This document shows, one piece after another, positions 33,260 to 44,458 of a stretch of 64,000 nt of DNA. How positions within the stretch are numbered: position 1 is the stretch's first letter; every line of letters starts with the position of its first letter. Source of the stretch: Gymnopus androsaceus JB14 (Eukaryota; Basidiomycota; Agaricomycetes; Agaricales; Omphalotaceae). Under the pieces are notes generated by a model. The model did not search any database and was not told the DNA's origin. It worked only from the letters and a program-made list of their open reading frames with translations. The position numbers were made by a program, and so were the translations under genes. The stretch covers positions 81,772-145,771 of the forward strand of contig ML769551.1 of NCBI GenBank assembly GCA_009733575.1. The letters run 5' to 3'.

Positions 33260-34234
33260 CTAGGCCTTGGCACTTGAGGTGAGTTTAATGGCAGAGAATG
33301 TGAGCTCAATGGGCTGAAAGTTGGGGGAGTATGGTGACAGGTATTCAATATGGCAACCTACAGAACAAGGTCAGAGCAGGCTACAAAACCATTGAATTTC
33401 TTACCAAACTGCTCAACAATATCCAATACCTCTTGCGAATGGTGAATCTGCGCATTATCAATTAGAATTACACTATTAGGTGCCGGATAAGCATTCATAG
33501 CAGGAAGCTAAACCAACATGTCAGACAATTGCTCGTATGGTGACAAAAAGGCATAAAAGACGCACCAAATCCTCTTGAAGAAAGTTGACAAACAAATCAT
33601 GGTTGAAAGAGCCCTCAACAACTGTAGAGGTTATGATACCACTGTCCAACGCCATTGCTGCGAGCATTGACAGTCTTCTCTTTCTAACAAACAACGCCTG
33701 AACCTCCACTCTCTGTCCCTTTGAAGACCTTCCCCAAAGCCACATATAGGTCCTGTCATCCTTGGAGACTTCATCAATGGAGACTAAATAGTGAGGTGGG
33801 TACTGAGAAATTTGGCGAAGAAAGGCTACTCTTTTCTGGGGATTGCACTCCCGGGCCATTTTCTGGATATGCTTTATATTGAGCCCAGCTCTCTTGAAGG
33901 CTCGATGGATTGTACTAAGACCCAGAGGCAAGTGACGATATCGGATGAGCAGTTGTTGGTATTCATCAAGGAAACGAGTTGGAGTGTGTCAAGCATGGCT
34001 CAGGAGAAAGCTGGCATCAACCTGGTGAAGCAGCCGAGGTCATGCATGGCCAATGGCTTTAGCTTTTGCGACATTTCCTGTGAGTCGATGTCGATGCCTA
34101 GCACAACAAAAAGTCTTCTCTGACATGTCACATATCTCCAGGATTTTGGTCTGTCCTAATGGCCAACAAGGGTCCCACTCCCAGAGCTTGATAGCAATAT
34201 TTTTGGAAGCGTCAGGGATACAGCGATTGACCAT
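33260..34234 (-). pseudogene. Tc1/IS630-like transposase (DDE_3), decayed
   Basis: The start is at 34234 (MVNRCIPDASKNIAIKLWEW). The N-terminal helix-turn-helix part is interrupted by two TGA codons (34040-34042, 33989-33991). The core follows: STIHRAFKRAGLNIKHIQ near 33905, first catalytic Asp in LVSIDEVSKDDRTYMW near 33775, second Asp in VILIDNAQIHHSQEV near 33468 and the third acidic residue in YSPNFQPIELTFSAIK near 33325. Two introns fit, at 33508-33565 (58 nt) and 33358-33404 (47 nt); removing them restores the conserved order. It would cut and paste an element with TA targets, and lies beside the right inverted repeat of the composite element. Confidence 0.82.
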
Positions 34235-34294
34235 GGATGAAGAGAGCGGAGCATGGAAGAAAACGGAGCACATGAATAATGTGATTATATGACT

Positions 34295-34385
34295 AATGTT
34301 ACGAGAACGCATGAGCTGAAACTTCGGAAAATATATTTTCCGAGGGCCCATTATATATGAAAATTGCAATAAGTGAAAACAATTC
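34295..34385 (-). repeat. Inner inverted repeat, right arm
   Basis: It is the reverse complement of 25237-25330, with shared GGAAAATATATTTTCCGA and GGGCCCATTATATATGAAAA. Confidence 0.85.
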
Positions 34386-35635
34386 TTTTGGAAATCAGTG
34401 TAAATTCAAAAATTTGGAAGGTAAGTGTGAATTTGAGGATTGAGGATGGTGGTCAAGAAGAGGAAGAAGCGTGGGGAAATCTGGACTCGGTGAATTTCCT
34501 TATACACAAAAACTCAGCATCCACTTGGTCATGTGGCTGCCTCTACATTTCACACTATGCTTCAGCCAAGCTGAAGCATAATTATTGGCAGTCTGCTTAT
34601 GATTGCATGGCAACCTTATTACGTTGTTATTACAGCATTTACATGCTTCACTCACTGTATTATAAATTGTATGACCTCAATGGTAAGTGGTCAATAAACT
34701 ATTACTAAGGTTATAACATATGAGTATACCCATTGCTGCTCACTGTACTGTATACATTGACCACTGCATAAAGTACATATCAATGACCAAAACAGTAAGA
34801 CTACCAGTGAAACCATAGAGTACTATACATGTGAGGTTGCTTATCTTTGTTCCGGGGTGAGGTCTCTGGTGGCCTTGTATATTTTGGTGGCTCAGTTGAT
34901 GCTGCCAGTGTGTGATATCACTTGCACGCCACTTTTACCACCACCCGGATTTAGTGTATTGTTCACCATTGTTTGCACCTCAATGCTGCAATTTATAATG
35001 CATCACATATTGAGATATACCGTATACATACACTGAGTAGCAAAGAAGAAGTAACTGTGCATTTATGCATATCAAATTATCAATTCCTTGATCTAGAGTC
35101 CATCTTTTCCCAAAATTAAACAAGTATGCCTGTGACCTAAATAGTGTTGCATCCTGTCGGCTGTCTACATACATGATCAGGTACATTCAAGGTGTACAGG
35201 GCAAAGGCTTGTATTATTACTTCCAGACCTATAGGAATAGTGATGTGCCAGCTGGGGCCTGGCTCAAAAGCCCCGGCTACGGCTCAGATAGCCCTGGCCA
35301 GGGCTGATCAAAATCTTGAGCCAGGCCCTACATGATGGCTGGGGCTCGGCTAGGGCCCGGCTCAGGCTCAGGCCCCGGCTCAATGCATATAGAAAAATCT
35401 CAGTGTTTATCAAGGAAAAATATCACACAAGTAATACATCTAATGTAAAATAGATTCTTATACATCAAGTACAACATTATAGAACCTTGCACTGACTGAA
35501 AATGTTGTAGATAACCAGCCTTGGCTGTATGCAGCTGGGTACTGGAAGTATATTGGTGGATCAGAATATGACCCACCACGAATCCCAGAACTGTGAGTAA
35601 CCCAATGTATTGAAGGACTCGATCCATCAGGCGTC

Positions 35636-36168
35636 ATGACAACTTTCACCATTCCAGGTAATGAAGTCAAGGTCGAGGCTGCAAAGCAGAAGGCCAAAGA
35701 CTGGCTGGATGGCAACAAAAAGACCAAAACTATAATCGCCAGAGCAGTGCCCCTATCAAAACTATACCTCATCCAAAATGCCACTAGTGCTCACAACGCT
35801 TGGTTAGCTCTCAAGCAAGAATACGAGCCAGCTAATACACTCACCGCTATCAACATCAATCAACAAATTATCAGAAATGCTTGCCCAGCTGGAGGTGACC
35901 CAGTCTCCTGGCTCCAATCCATGGTCCAACTGTACAATCAGCTCCGAGATGCTGACCCAAATATGATGCCAGACAAGCAGTTTGCAAAACACCTAATCAG
36001 CTTGATGAGCCCAGACACAGACAGGCGCTACTGTCGTGACAACCTATGCAATAGGTTGAAGATATCTGAGGCTGCTGGAAAACCTCTCTCATCTACCTTC
36101 ATAATTCAGACTTTGAAGGACAAGGAGCTCCATCTGATGCTTCACCTGTCAGTAGCTGCAATCAACAC
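35636..36168 (+). pseudogene. Copia-3 gag, first part
   Basis: The frame opens at 35636 and has the UBN2-type gag signature: IARAVPLSKLYLIQNATSAH near 35737, AWLALKQEYEPANTLTAI near 35800 and PVSWLQSMVQLYNQLRDADP near 35899. It is cut at 36168 by R1 copy B; the gag tail continues at 38172 with AIVATGKTRKRED. Confidence 0.85.
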
Positions 36169-38163
36169 TGATGAGTTAGATTTGTGCTAGGTATGAAAAC
36201 CGACCAAACAACAATCACCCCAATCAGATACAATCCAAAAGGTTTAATTTAATGCAAGGAAGGAGGTTGTCGAAGGTTCCCTCAACTACTAATTGATTCG
36301 AAGAGAAAAGCACTTGACAGATGACACAGATAGTGCGCAATGAACAAGGTTTTATATTTGGAGGGAGGTTTTGAAAAGCCAACTAATGTATGACAACGCA
36401 CTGAACTAATCAAGGGGAAGGCAAACACCAAAGCACAGGTCAAGTACGCCGACTCAACAAACAACTTTGCGTATCTCGGGAGCCTTTACGTCGCCGCGCA
36501 ATGATACTCCAACTCTCAGGGATTCCCACAAGTTACCTAACAAGCTTATACAACCGCTGTGCAAGTCACTCGAGTAGGCGTTTTTAACACACTCAGTGAA
36601 GAGCGGGCAAGGGGTAGAATCTGTTGGTAAAGCTAGGTAACACTCCAAGAAGCTTCCTCCCTAAAACTAGACCAAGCCGAAACTTAGGTCCAAGACCTTT
36701 CCTAATCAACAATGGGCTCGTAGAGGTGTGCACGTTAGGCTCCACCTGTGGTCCTAAGACTGATGTGACTTCTCTTCGAGATGAAAACCAGGAATGCTTG
36801 ACTTAATAGCCAGGAAGTAGAATGAATTGCCTCAGTATTATCGAGGTTACAAGAAGGCCACCCATTTCAAAGGTTGCAGAGGATGATGCAGACATGTCTG
36901 AGCATGTACGAATCACTACAGGTCCTAAGATAGAACTGCGTTTCAGGTATGAAGTCTAACTTGGATTGCTATGTAGAATGTAGCTACCCTTATATACTGG
37001 TACATCTCGGAAAAATACTAAAACAAAGGAATAATATGAAAGAGATCGAGACATGTCCATAAATGTAAAATAATAAATAATCTTCCTCAATAAATCATCT
37101 CGGCACACCTAATCTTTGGGAAATCCATATCTCGGAATGGCAATGCTTGGAATTTGGTCCTAGATGAACTCGAGTCACTTTCTTTTGCCTCGGAAACTGT
37201 GCAGGTCCTCCAAATTTATGACTCGGTGAAGTTCTATGGTGTTCGAAACATTCCATGAACAGCCCTCAGAAGTATATCTATCTTTGCCTCGCCAATAGCA
37301 AGCTAGACATTATGCCTAGTTCCGTGTGGACTCAAGCCTAGAGGCCTTGTAGCACATGGATCTCGGAACAACACTGAAGCTTGGACAGGAATTATTCCTA
37401 GTCATTCCTTGCTCTAAGAGTGATTGCAATGAGGTTGATCAGGTGGCTGCGTTGGTGAATCCGCGGCAGGTATACCTTGGCATCCTCTAGCAATGCACAA
37501 CCCAAAAAACACACCATCATTTACACTTGCCTCAGAGTCCTAATGGAGCCTCGGGCATCCAGCTAGTACAATATTTGGTCTCGGAGAGTTTTAGCTTGCC
37601 TAGATGATTCTGTCATCCATGTTCCTTTTATCATCTCGGTCAAGAGACTTCTAACATCGCGGAAGTGTTTCCATTCATCGCGGCAGCTCCGGGCCGGAGT
37701 TACCGGACATTCTGCAATGAGATTGCCTAGGCAAGCTTTCATCTGGTCAAGAGTTTCCATCTTGGTAGAGTAACATTGTAAATTTTGTATAACCAACTTG
37801 TTGGGCTGCACCAAGTGCTGCCTCGGAAACTTCAATCCCTCGGGTATGTCTTTTGATTGTCTAGCCTAGTAATAGTTATATGTGGGCTCGGAATAGCCTT
37901 GCTCATCAACTCAGTATCCACCGAGCTTGACTTGCTACACCATACAATGCATAGGACTTGGAACGAGATGCATTCACAAAGTTAAGTGAGATACCATTAA
38001 CGCGTACCATCACTCTGCAATCTCTAGAGTACAATAGACTCTCAATAGACTTCAACTATCAGCTCGGGCTCACTATAGTTCTTGGTATAACCGTATTGAG
38101 TATAATACAGAATCTAGGATTATCAATTCTGTACAGTTTCAGCTTTAGCCGAAAAATCAGCGT
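36169..38163 (+). repeat. R1 repeat, copy B, inserted in copia-3 gag
   Basis: It aligns inversely with 1-1657 and extends further. It is flanked by near-identical 8-mers ATCAACAC (36161-36168) and ATCAACGC (38164-38171), a possible target duplication with one change. I saw no clear terminal inverted repeats and no conserved protein; a long LTR is also possible. Confidence 0.65.
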
Positions 38164-38171
38164 ATCAACGC

Positions 38172-39316
38172 AATTGTAGCAACTGGCAAGACAAGGAAGA
38201 GGGAAGACCATGCTGTTGCTGGTGTCTACACCAGTAGCCTGGATTCCGTAGGGACATCTATGACGCCGTCACTACCAAATAGGAATCAGTCAAGACAACC
38301 CCAGAGAAACAACAGAAGATTGAACCCTTATACAAGCCCAACTGGATGCAAAGTAATCTGTGGAAACACATATTGCACCTACCCAGTCAGGCACACCAAA
38401 GCTGAATGCTTCATCTACAGTGGAGGAAAGGTTGGCCAGTATCCAGTGAACTTCAAGGGCATGAGGGATATCCACCTTTCGCCCAAGCAAAGAATCGCAG
38501 ACCGTTGCAAGCAGTCTCTTGAAGAATCAAGCAGAGGGACAAGCGGTAGAGACAATCGTAACAGTAGTCAGCAAGGACCCAGTTGTTTTGCTGGAGTAAC
38601 CAAATTCAAACCAACGGAAGAAGAGCTAAGCAAAACAGTAGGAAATTTGGAGGAGGAACTGGCATTCTTGATGGAGATATTGGACAACCTAGAAGGAAGT
38701 GATGACAATGAGATTAGAATTGGGGAGAAGGTAAAAGTGGATGCAGTTGTGCTGAACCTAGATGTTCCGCAAGATGACTCCATCAACCATGATACCGGTG
38801 TGACTAGACACATCTTTAGGGAGAAGAAGCTATTCCATGACTATACCGAATTGGAAAACCCCCTCCAAGTACACGGCTTTGGCTCCAAACTCTCAGCTGT
38901 GGCAGCTGGCAAAGGAACAATCATATTGGAAGCAACTATGGGTAAAACAAAATGGATGTTCTTGCTCTCAAACATCCTACATGTACCAAGTGCCCGATGT
39001 AACCTAATCTTTGGTTCAAGGATCGATAAGAAGGGAGTCAGCACGCGTACTGGAGACGGTATACTACTCCGCCAAGAATACCCCGTTCACAAGAGGAATA
39101 ATCATCCGGGACTTGTACAGGATGGATGTGGTTCCTGTTGAAGCCCTGGTCTCAGAATTAGGTGCTTCCTCGACATCGCTGCAATCGCCGCTGATTGCAG
39201 GAATGGTGCCAGATGTTACGACACTATTTGGTCCCGGGACCAAATCCGAACTTGCTCAATGTGTGGGTTTTACCACCATCTAGTGGGCCACATAGACGTT
39301 AAAGGGCTGAAGCGCA
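38172..39316 (+). pseudogene. Copia-3 gag tail, protease and pre-integrase part
   Basis: After the gag tail comes a cysteine-rich part (CGNTYCTYPVRHTKAECFIY near 38355) where the zinc knuckle is expected. A degenerate protease site NHDTGVTRHIF lies near 38788, in place of the usual DSGATRHM. SNILHVPSARCNLIFGSRID near 38970 is the usual protease-to-integrase linker. The pre-integrase motif survives as GHIDVKGLKRSNLVQ near 39288 in a shifted frame. The coding is cut here by a TIR element. Confidence 0.78.
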
Positions 39317-39968
39317 GTAATCTGGTCCAGTTATACTTAAACATCCAAGATTATGCCCAACAAATATTAAACATATTTAAACATCCCAATTACTACCAGC
39401 CACTGCCCTTTTTGTTTAAACACTTTTAAACAACTGTGTTGTCACATGATATAGTGAGCATGTGACCACGGGAAACATAGATAAGATTGGTTGTCACATG
39501 ACATACCATAATAGTAAGCATGTGATGATGAAAAGTTAGGGTTAGGGTTAGCAACAGCTAACCCTGACCTGGTCAGCACATGACCATGGGAAAGTTAAGG
39601 GTAGGGTTAGCGCTAGCTAACCCTAGCCTGGTCAACACATGAGATTAAGTAGGTGGGGTTAGGGGTTAGGGGTTAGGTGGTTAGGGTTAGGGATAAGGAT
39701 GAAATTGGGGGTGTGGGGGCTTGCCCCCACTGTTTCAAATATAGGAGAGACATCATACAGGACTAGGGTTAAGCCACTTTGCTTAAGTAAACATATAGTT
39801 GGGTATAGATTAACAAACAGGGGCAGGGGGGGGGTGTCAGTTTTTTCCCACGATGCCTCGTTCAGGCTGTATGGAAATCATTATTTTGGCCCAGTGTGGT
39901 TGTTTAACCTTGTTTAATTCATGTTGGATGGAGTCTCATTTGTTTAGACAAAACTGGCACTTTTATAG
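39317..39968. mobile_element. Second TIR element with telomere-like repeats, in copia-3
   Basis: It is flanked by the 8-bp duplication GAAGCGCA (39309-39316, 39969-39976) that falls inside the copia-3 integrase region. The ends are imperfect inverted repeats (around CCAGTTATACTTAAACA and the complement CCAGTTTTGTCTAAACA). The interior has TTAGGG runs with small palindromes (near 39536-39690), GGGGGTGTGGGGGCTTGCCC and GGGGTGTCAGTTTTTTCCCA, as in the element at 5991-6808. It has no coding capacity. Confidence 0.8.
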
Positions 39969-40139
39969 GAAGCGCACAACCACTGGACTACCCATCAACA
40001 ATGTCCAAGTCAAGAACTGTCACATTTGCGTGCGAGCCAACATCAAGCAGCTTAAATTCCCTAAACGGTCAAATACACGAGCAGACCGTCCTCTTTTCCA
40101 TATTCATTCAGATATCTGTGGCCCTCTTCGTAAATCTAT

Positions 40140-40939
40140 GGCAGCTTTTCTCAAGTAAGTGGTTTTTTACTTAAGGAATTCTCAAGTTTTACTTAAGTTT
40201 TGCCTGAACAAAATTTGGTTTTTTTACTAGTTAATACTAAAATACTTGAGTACAACTTGAGTAAATTGTAAGTAAGATTACTGCCTAAGGAAATAGTAAA
40301 CAAATTCTCTTGTTCTACTAAGTATTTTCAAGTTACCTACTTTACTTACTTAGCAACTTACTTCACACACTTTACTCAGTACTGTATAATTACGACCAAT
40401 AGTTCCCGTAACCATACCACCGGCCCCGGGAACTTGGTCATTTTGGAAATCATAATGCATAACGGGGGCCAATTTTTCAGTGCCCTTACCTATTATGGTA
40501 ATTTTTTTCCAGCTGGCTTTGCCAGCTATACCATATATAGTAAGAGAACTTATACTTTTTTGAAGTTCCTGCGTAACGCATGAAACCCGGGAACTATTGG
40601 TCGTAATTATACAGTATATTACTTAGTATTTACTTACCTTACTTTCACTTTACTTTACTTTGCTTGAGTTTACAGGCATGTGCTGACTATGTCCTTATTT
40701 AGAATTTATCTAAGTATTACTTATAATTTAGAATTCTTTTCTTTCCTTCAATTCTTAGGAACTTTTCAAGAATTTACTTAAGAATTACTCAGGCATTAAC
40801 TATTTACTTACTGAGTATTTATCTAAGTGTATTACTTACAATTTAGAATACTTTTTCTTTCCTTTAATTCTTAGGAACTTCCTAAGAATTTACTTGAGAA
40901 TTACTCAAGTAAAAAACCACTTTCTTGAGAAAAGCTGCC
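40140..40939. mobile_element. TIR element in copia-3 integrase
   Basis: GGCAGCTTTTCTCAAGTAAG and its inverted partner (complement GGCAGCTTTTCTCAAGAAAG) form the ends, with pairing for about 60 bp and A/T-rich ACTTAAG/ACTTGAG repeats inside. A mariner-type MITE (40382-40614) is nested within. I could not settle a target duplication. Confidence 0.75.
40382..40614. mobile_element. Mariner-type MITE (233 bp)
   Basis: CTGTATAATTACGACCAATA at the left is exactly inverted at the right, with TA on both sides (40380-40381, 40615-40616). Same group as 16463-16684. Confidence 0.85.
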
Positions 40940-41736
40940 CTGGAAGTTGCCTCTTCCTCTCGGATACGGCTCCTTTCACTATTTCATCATCTTTGTTGAC
41001 AACCATTCACGTTTCATTACAATTTACTTCCTAAAACAAAAATCCAATGCACTGCAATGCTTCCATGAATTCCGCCTTGCCGTTGAAAAATACCTTGGTT
41101 ATTCCATTTCCATCCTTTGAATTGACAATGCTCCCGAATTAGTCTCAGGCGACTTCGAGACATACTGCAAAGTTAACAGTATTGTCTACGAGCCTTCGGT
41201 CCCTGATGCCTCGCAACAGAATGGCGTCGCTGAACGGACAATTCAGATTGTTGAATGCATGCTACGAGCCATGCTTGTAGACTGCAATCTCCCTCATTGG
41301 TTCTGGCTACTGGCAGCACAAGCCTGTGTCCACATTAAGAACCGCGTTCCCCATTCCACTGTCCCAGCAGACAAAACCCTGTTCGAATGCTTCCTCGAAT
41401 GAAGAGCTGACCTTTCTCACCTATGACCTTTCAGGTGTTTGGTCACTTCTAGGAAGACCAATTCAGACAGTCTGAATAAAGTAACGGAACACAGAGAAGA
41501 AGGGAGATTCATGGGTTATGCTCAAAACTTGAAGGGCTACCTCATTTACTTTCCACACTCAAAGACAATCCGTGTCTGTCGAGACGTTGTCTTCCATGGT
41601 TTCCCTGTCTTCTTACCAGTCTCCACCACCTTCCGAGGTGCTCTGGGATGACATACCCTACGAATTGGAGAAACGGTTTGGAGAAACGAAACTCTCTTCC
41701 ATTGTACGAGATGCCAAATCGTGGCGAAACGGATCT

Positions 41737-42033
41737 GTAAGTGACGTGCTTACCATCCAAATGAAATATGTGCTAATTATCTGTGACATGCAGATCCACC
41801 CCATACGAAAACTCCACATCTAACGTGCCAGGAGAAATTGGAGTCTACAAATATGTGAGTAACTCTACGAAATGTTATACTCCTACCCTAATCTGTGATG
41901 TGCAGATTGGACCGTAACGAACCTCTTGAATTTAAAGAATCTCTCAACCATTGTGTTGACGTGCCAAGTGGTTCCGAGTTTGAGTGAGTAACATAACGTT
42001 GTTACTGACATATACGTTAACCTACGTTCATAG
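41737..42033 (+). other. Three consecutive intron-like segments in copia-3
   Basis: Segments at 41737-41793 (57 nt, GTAAGT...CATGCAG), 41855-41905 (51 nt, GTGAGT...TGTGCAG) and 41984-42033 (50 nt, GTGAGT...TTCATAG) each have donor, branch-like (GCTAAT, CCTAAT, GTTAAC) and acceptor signals. Between them are 61-nt and 78-nt stretches that read as linker between integrase and reverse transcriptase. The first two share CTGTGAYRTGCAGAT at the 3' end. Confidence 0.5.
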
Positions 42034-43140
42034 TCTCGATCCTGATGGCGACACGCTCATGGACAATTCTTTGATTGCAGAACAATGCACTCGACGTATG
42101 CGAAAATCACCTGCTCATTACATCCACTGTACGCAGGACAAGGGGGGGAATAGCAACCTGATAGACGTCCTTAGCGCACAGATTGATGCCCTTGACATCG
42201 AATGTGACAAATCTGATTTCCTGTTACTAGCCAGAAGCTTCATACAAGCGGAAGTTGCCTATGCGGGTGCTGCACTCACAGATCCCATCAATGAACCAGA
42301 AGAGAAAGACCCCAAGTTGGTCCAAGAAGCCCAGGCATCCATCTACTGGACTCACTGGCTTGCAGTGATATACAAGGAACTTGAGTCGCTGAAAGAAAAG
42401 GGGGTCTATGAAGAAGTAGATGAGCTACCGCCAGGACGAAAGGCTGTTGACTCTAAATGGGTCTTGCACATCAAATGAGATCAGGATGATCTCATATCCC
42501 GATTCAAGGCTCGTCTTGTAGCAAAGGGATTCACGCAGATCACTGGTCAAGATTTTGTTTATACCTTCGCACCAGTAGCCCAATGGGAATCAATGCGTAC
42601 AATATTGATGCTAGTTGCTGAGCACAATATGAAACTATGCCAGATTGATGTCAAAATGGCTTTTCTCAATGGTCCTCTTGAGGAAGAAATCTACATGCAC
42701 AGGCCTTCTATAGTCAGGTCAGGATACTGGAGACTAAAGAAAGGTTGTATGGCCTGAAGCAGTCCGGTAGGCAATGGAGCATATATATACAGTGTCAACA
42801 GCAACAACCGCTCATATGTCACCACCAGCATTGACAACATGCTCATCGTGTTGACTACAGATGAAGAATCTGATCTTGTCGTAAACCTCATTGCTTCCCT
42901 ATTCAAAATCACTGATAATGGCCAACCAACATTCCACCTTGGATGGGCCATAGAATGAGACATCAAGAATCGGACAATTAAAATCAGCCAGACAACTTAC
43001 ATCCAATCCATCCTCCAAGAATTCAACTTCGAGAACTGTAACCCAGTCCACACTCCAATGGATCCTGAAGACACGATTAGTCCCACAGACCACACCTCTT
43101 ACCCCTGAAGAGCGAGAAGGTAGCGAGATTCCCTTACGGT
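42034..43140 (+). pseudogene. Copia-3 reverse transcriptase
   Basis: LDPDGDTLMDNSLIAEQ near 42035 starts the linker end. Reverse transcriptase follows with AVDSKWVLHIK near 42441, RFKARLVAKGFTQITGQDF near 42503, LCQIDVKMAFLNGPLEEEIY near 42637 and the region SIDNMLIVLT near 42829, where the usual DD is changed to DN. TGA at 42476 and 42956 take the place of arginine, and a frameshift lies near 42720. The copy cannot be active. Confidence 0.85.
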
Positions 43141-43805
43141 GCCATTGTAGGAAAATGCATGTACTTGTGTACTTGCTCCAGGCCAGATATTGCTTACACC
43201 GTTCAAGAATTAGCACGGTTCATGGCCAATTATGGCCCTTTGCATATCGCGGCTGCCAAGCATCTACTATGCTATCTTAAAGGGACTCAAACACTTGGTA
43301 TTACCTTGGGATCATCAAACGCGGTGTACCCAACGATACAAGCGCTCTCAGATTCTGACTGGGGAATGGGCAACACAAGAAAATCGATTTCCGGATTCCT
43401 TGTTATGCTTGGAGACTCACCACTTTCGTGGAGCTCGAAACAGCAAGCTGTGGTTGCGCTATCTTCATGCGAGGCAGAATATTTAGCCTCTACCCATTGC
43501 ACGAGGGAAGTTTTGTGGTTCAGGAACCTATTTGCCGAACTTGGTTTCCTCAGTACAACCCAACAACGATCTTCTGCGACAACCAGGGAACGGTCGCATG
43601 CACTCACAACCCTCACGCACATTCTAAGATGAACCATATCTCAATTAGAGAACACTTCATTCGCGACTGTATTCTCAAACAACAGATTGACGTGGTTCAC
43701 GTTTCGGGTAAAGAAAACATTGCTGCCTACTCACAAAACCTCTACATAGGACGCTCCATACACGTTGGCTTTCTATGCTTAGGCTCAATGCCGGTCAAGG
43801 GGGGG
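43141..43805 (+). pseudogene. Copia-3 RNase H
   Basis: ARFMANYGPLHIAAAKHLL near 43216, LSDSDWGMGNTRKSISGFLV near 43348, WSSKQQAVVALSSCEAEYLA near 43430 and, after a frame change near 43560, TIFCDNQGTVACTHNP and HISIREHFIRDCI. The purine tract AAGGGGGGG precedes the 3' LTR. Confidence 0.85.
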
Positions 43806-43951
43806 TGTTGTAGATAACCGGCCTTGGCCATATTATTACCAGTTTGGTCCCGTTCAACATTACATACTGGCCTGGGATGGAGCAGCCCCTATCGACTCTG
43901 TTGCTCCGTACCAGTTCCGTACCAGCTCATAGAATACACATAACCTTGACA
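43806..43951 (+). repeat. 3' LTR of copia-3 (146 bp)
   Basis: It starts TGTTGTAGATAACC and ends CCTTGACA, followed by the duplication GAAAA. It is short for copia. Confidence 0.75.
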
Positions 43952-44019
43952 GAAAAACAGTAAAAGACTAAAATCTACATGATTTTTAGACCTGTTGTAT
44001 ACTACTTATCTTGCTTATA

Positions 44020-44458
44020 AGGTAGAGAGCATCCAAGCTCGAGCAAGGTCAGCTGACCTCCATGTGACTCCTTAATATGGTGAAATTCCATAGATAATTC
44101 TCTCAAAAAACAAGTAGGACCTGCCTCACAAATCTGCTTCATTCAACCCTGGAAAATGTACTTAAAAGGGTGTATCACCCAAGACTTTGAGCACATATGT
44201 AATTTTGATTGAAGAGTTACCCAAACAGTGCTTCTTATGCTAAACTGATAACTCCTCTCTCAGCTTTTATCCAAATTACTGCCAGTTTATTTTTCAGACA
44301 TTTATACAGTATATAAAGTGTTGAATGGAAGGAATTAGCTTCATGATGAGTGGAATAATGTTCATTCTATTTTCGAGGTGAATTTCACCATATATAGGTA
44401 TGTGACGGCCACGTGACAAAGTCAGCTGACCTTGCTCGAGCTTGGATGCTCTCTACCT
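44020..44458. mobile_element. TIR element with TA target (439 bp)
   Basis: AGGTAGAGAGCATCCAAGCT...GGTCAGCTGAC is exactly inverted at the right end, with TA on both sides (44018-44019, 44459-44460). Pairing continues with GGTGAAATT. It is a mariner-type non-autonomous element nested in the hAT element. Confidence 0.82.

Larger units (their letters stand above)
24188..34588. mobile_element. Composite inverted-repeat element with transposase and extra gene
   Basis: Two pairs of inverted repeats frame this region. The outer pair is 42 bp and identical (24188-24229 and 34547-34588) and includes a hairpin (CTTCAGCTTGGCTGAAG). The inner pair is about 92 bp (25237-25330 and 34295-34385). Between them lie a Tc1/IS630-like transposase (minus strand, 33260-34234) and a multi-exon gene of unknown role (plus strand, 25434-32201). 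Later insertions are a hAT MITE (24255), copia-2 (25553) and a hAT element (32252). Without them the element would be about 3.7 kb between the outer repeats. Whether the outer or inner pair is the true terminus is open; TA follows CAA at both outer ends. Confidence 0.65.
39977..41736 (+). pseudogene. Copia-3 integrase, split by a TIR element
   Basis: NNVQVKNCHICVRANIKQ near 39998 gives the Cys pair of the zinc site, and HSDICGPLRKSM near 40108 carries the first catalytic Asp. A TIR element occupies 40140-40939. Coding resumes with FHYFIIFVDNHSRFITIYF near 40976, the second Asp region IDNAPELVSG near 41121, and the third acidic residue in SQQNGVAERTIQIVE near 41213. TGA stops at 41118, 41400 and 41424 replace expected arginines. 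The C-terminal part runs to about 41736 (VVFHGFPVFLP). Confidence 0.82.
35503..43951 (+). mobile_element. Copia-3: old Ty1/copia element with three nested insertions
   Basis: TGTTGTAGATAACC begins both ends, and GAAAA lies just outside (35498-35502, 43952-43956). The 3' LTR is 43806-43951 (146 bp). At the 5' side only about 27 bp align before the sequence diverges, so the 5' LTR is truncated or rearranged. Gag, protease, integrase, reverse transcriptase and RNase H remain recognisable. Insertions are R1 (36169), a telomere-repeat TIR element (39317) and another TIR element (40140). Many TGA stops and frameshifts show great age. Confidence 0.85.

Noticed and set aside
36169..38163. R1 as a standard LTR
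   Set aside because: It begins TG but I could not find a CA end or a 5-bp duplication; flanking 8-mers match only with one change, so the class is left open.
40137..40942. Three-base target duplication TGG around the TIR element
   Set aside because: The left and right bases do not line up with the inverted ends, and joining the flanks does not restore the copia frame.
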